From the NCBI GenBank assembly GCA_021797025.1, contig JAKAAK010000164.1, positions 1 through 7,222 of the forward strand: a stretch of DNA of 7,222 nt. Reading direction: 5' to 3'. The stretch is from Thermoplasmata archaeon. Its GTDB lineage: Archaea > Thermoplasmatota > Thermoplasmata > Thermoplasmatales > Thermoplasmataceae. The position numbers and the translations under genes are program-made. This document shows positions 6,554 to 7,222 of this stretch, piece by piece. Within the stretch, counting starts at the first letter, position 1, and the number at the start of each line of letters is the position of its first letter. The notes beneath the pieces were generated by a model. It made no database searches and was not told the DNA's origin. It saw only the letters and a program-made list of their open reading frames with translations.

Positions 6554-7222
6554 ATGTGTTTTTTTTATATAAAGCAAAAGTATATTATAGCACTGTCAAT
6601 AATTATAGTGCTTATGTTTGTCATGATGGCATTTTCAGACAATGTTGACCATAATAGTGCTAATATTATAAATAACAATACCAGCACAACAAAATATGTT
6701 AAAATAGGGAATATAACATACATGAACAACTTCAATATCTCACAGTCAGGGAACATACAATATGGAGGAATAAGCAGCAGATCAATAAACAGTGTAAAGG
6801 CATATGAAAACAGTGACATAAAAAATAATACACTCAGGGCATCACGATACAATTATACAGGAACAAACAATACAAACTATCTTCTACAGTGCCACAACAA
6901 TTCAGATATAAAGTATACAATAGCATTCACAGATACCTTCAAAGATTACAGGGTTGAAATAGGTGATATAATATATAATAATAATTCAGAAAACATTTCA
7001 TACATATATGCAAACATAGTACCCATAAATTCATCTAAAATACTCCTCGGCAATGAGTTTACCCTTGACTATAAATCAACATATAACAGTGCAATGAAAA
7101 ACTTAATAAACAGTATAAAATTAAGAGCAATAAAGGATATGTTCTCAACAAATAATACAATGCATAAATTCGTAATAGAATACTCATGCATAGCAACGGC
7201 AATGGGTACCATGTTAAAGTCC
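6554..7222 (+). CDS. Exported Asn-rich, probably glycosylated protein of unknown function, 3'-truncated
   Basis: The frame runs 223 codons from the ATG at 6554 to the window edge without a stop; I do not recognise the family. A positive n-region (Lys7, Lys9) and a hydrophobic stretch at about 10-27 form a signal peptide or membrane anchor, with possible cleavage near 26-29. The rest appears extracytoplasmic. About 33 of the 223 residues are Asn, and there are twelve N-X-S/T sequons (Asn41, 42, 53, 61, 91, 100, 105, 115, 143, 147, 159, 200), the pattern of archaeal surface glycoproteins. Cysteines are few (2, 113, 212). ATG 6554 is the only ATG, GTG or TTG between the upstream in-frame stop (6500-6502) and the hydrophobic core. 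It has no ribosome binding site, so the transcript may be leaderless. A T8 run (6559-6566) lies in codons 2-5. The hydrophobic frame on the opposite strand is judged a shadow. A secreted protease, adhesin or cell-envelope protein are all possible. Confidence 0.75.
   Translation, partial: MCFFYIKQKYIIALSIIIVLMFVMMAFSDNVDHNSANIINNNTSTTKYVKIGNITYMNNFNISQSGNIQYGGISSRSINSVKAYENSDIKNNTLRASRYNYTGTNNTNYLLQCHNNSDIKYTIAFTDTFKDYRVEIGDIIYNNNSENISYIYANIVPINSSKILLGNEFTLDYKSTYNSAMKNLINSIKLRAIKDMFSTNNTMHKFVIEYSCIATAMGTMLKS

Noticed and set aside
6565..6852. 95-codon hydrophobic - strand frame resembling a small membrane protein
   Set aside because: It lies entirely opposite the longer exported-protein frame. 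Its hydrophobicity can come from reading the complement of Asn/Ile/Ser/Thr-rich codons. No promoter or ribosome binding site was evident for it.

Overview
The window looks like a chromosome segment of a Thermoplasmata-type archaeon (Ferroplasma/Acidiplasma/Cuniculiplasma-like). The basis is AT-rich DNA, Arg codons mostly AGA/AGG, heavy use of ATA for Ile, archaeal TTTAWATA-type boxes, partial Shine-Dalgarno sites (GGTGA, GAGGT) and archaeal-style protein sequences. The lineage is an inference; no rRNA or other marker is present.

Layout, all genes on the + strand. (1) 1-638: 3' part of carA, the glutaminase subunit of carbamoyl-phosphate synthetase, entering from outside the window. (2) 640-3795: complete carB, one base after the carA stop, so the two form one operon that makes carbamoyl phosphate for arginine and pyrimidine synthesis. 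(3) 3850-4512: nth, endonuclease III, with a candidate promoter of its own; DNA base-excision repair. (4) 4513-4628: short intergenic region with an 11-bp hairpin followed by T5, ending in a ribosome binding site that fixes the start of the next gene. (5) 4629-6227: YtcJ/NfdA-type metal-dependent amidohydrolase. (6) 6228-6553: 326 bases without a recognisable gene but with at least five inverted repeats. (7) 6554 to beyond 7222: the 5' part of a gene for an exported, Asn-rich, probably N-glycosylated protein of unknown function. It has no stop codon inside the window.

carA and carB work together. nth and the amidohydrolase look like independent housekeeping or catabolic genes that share only orientation. 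The least explained part is the right-hand end: a structured intergenic region leads into an unrecognised secreted-protein gene. Its only canonical start codon lies 5 bases after a strong TATA-like box and is followed at once by a T8 run. I found no tRNA, rRNA, CRISPR array, insertion sequence or convincing new multi-gene system.
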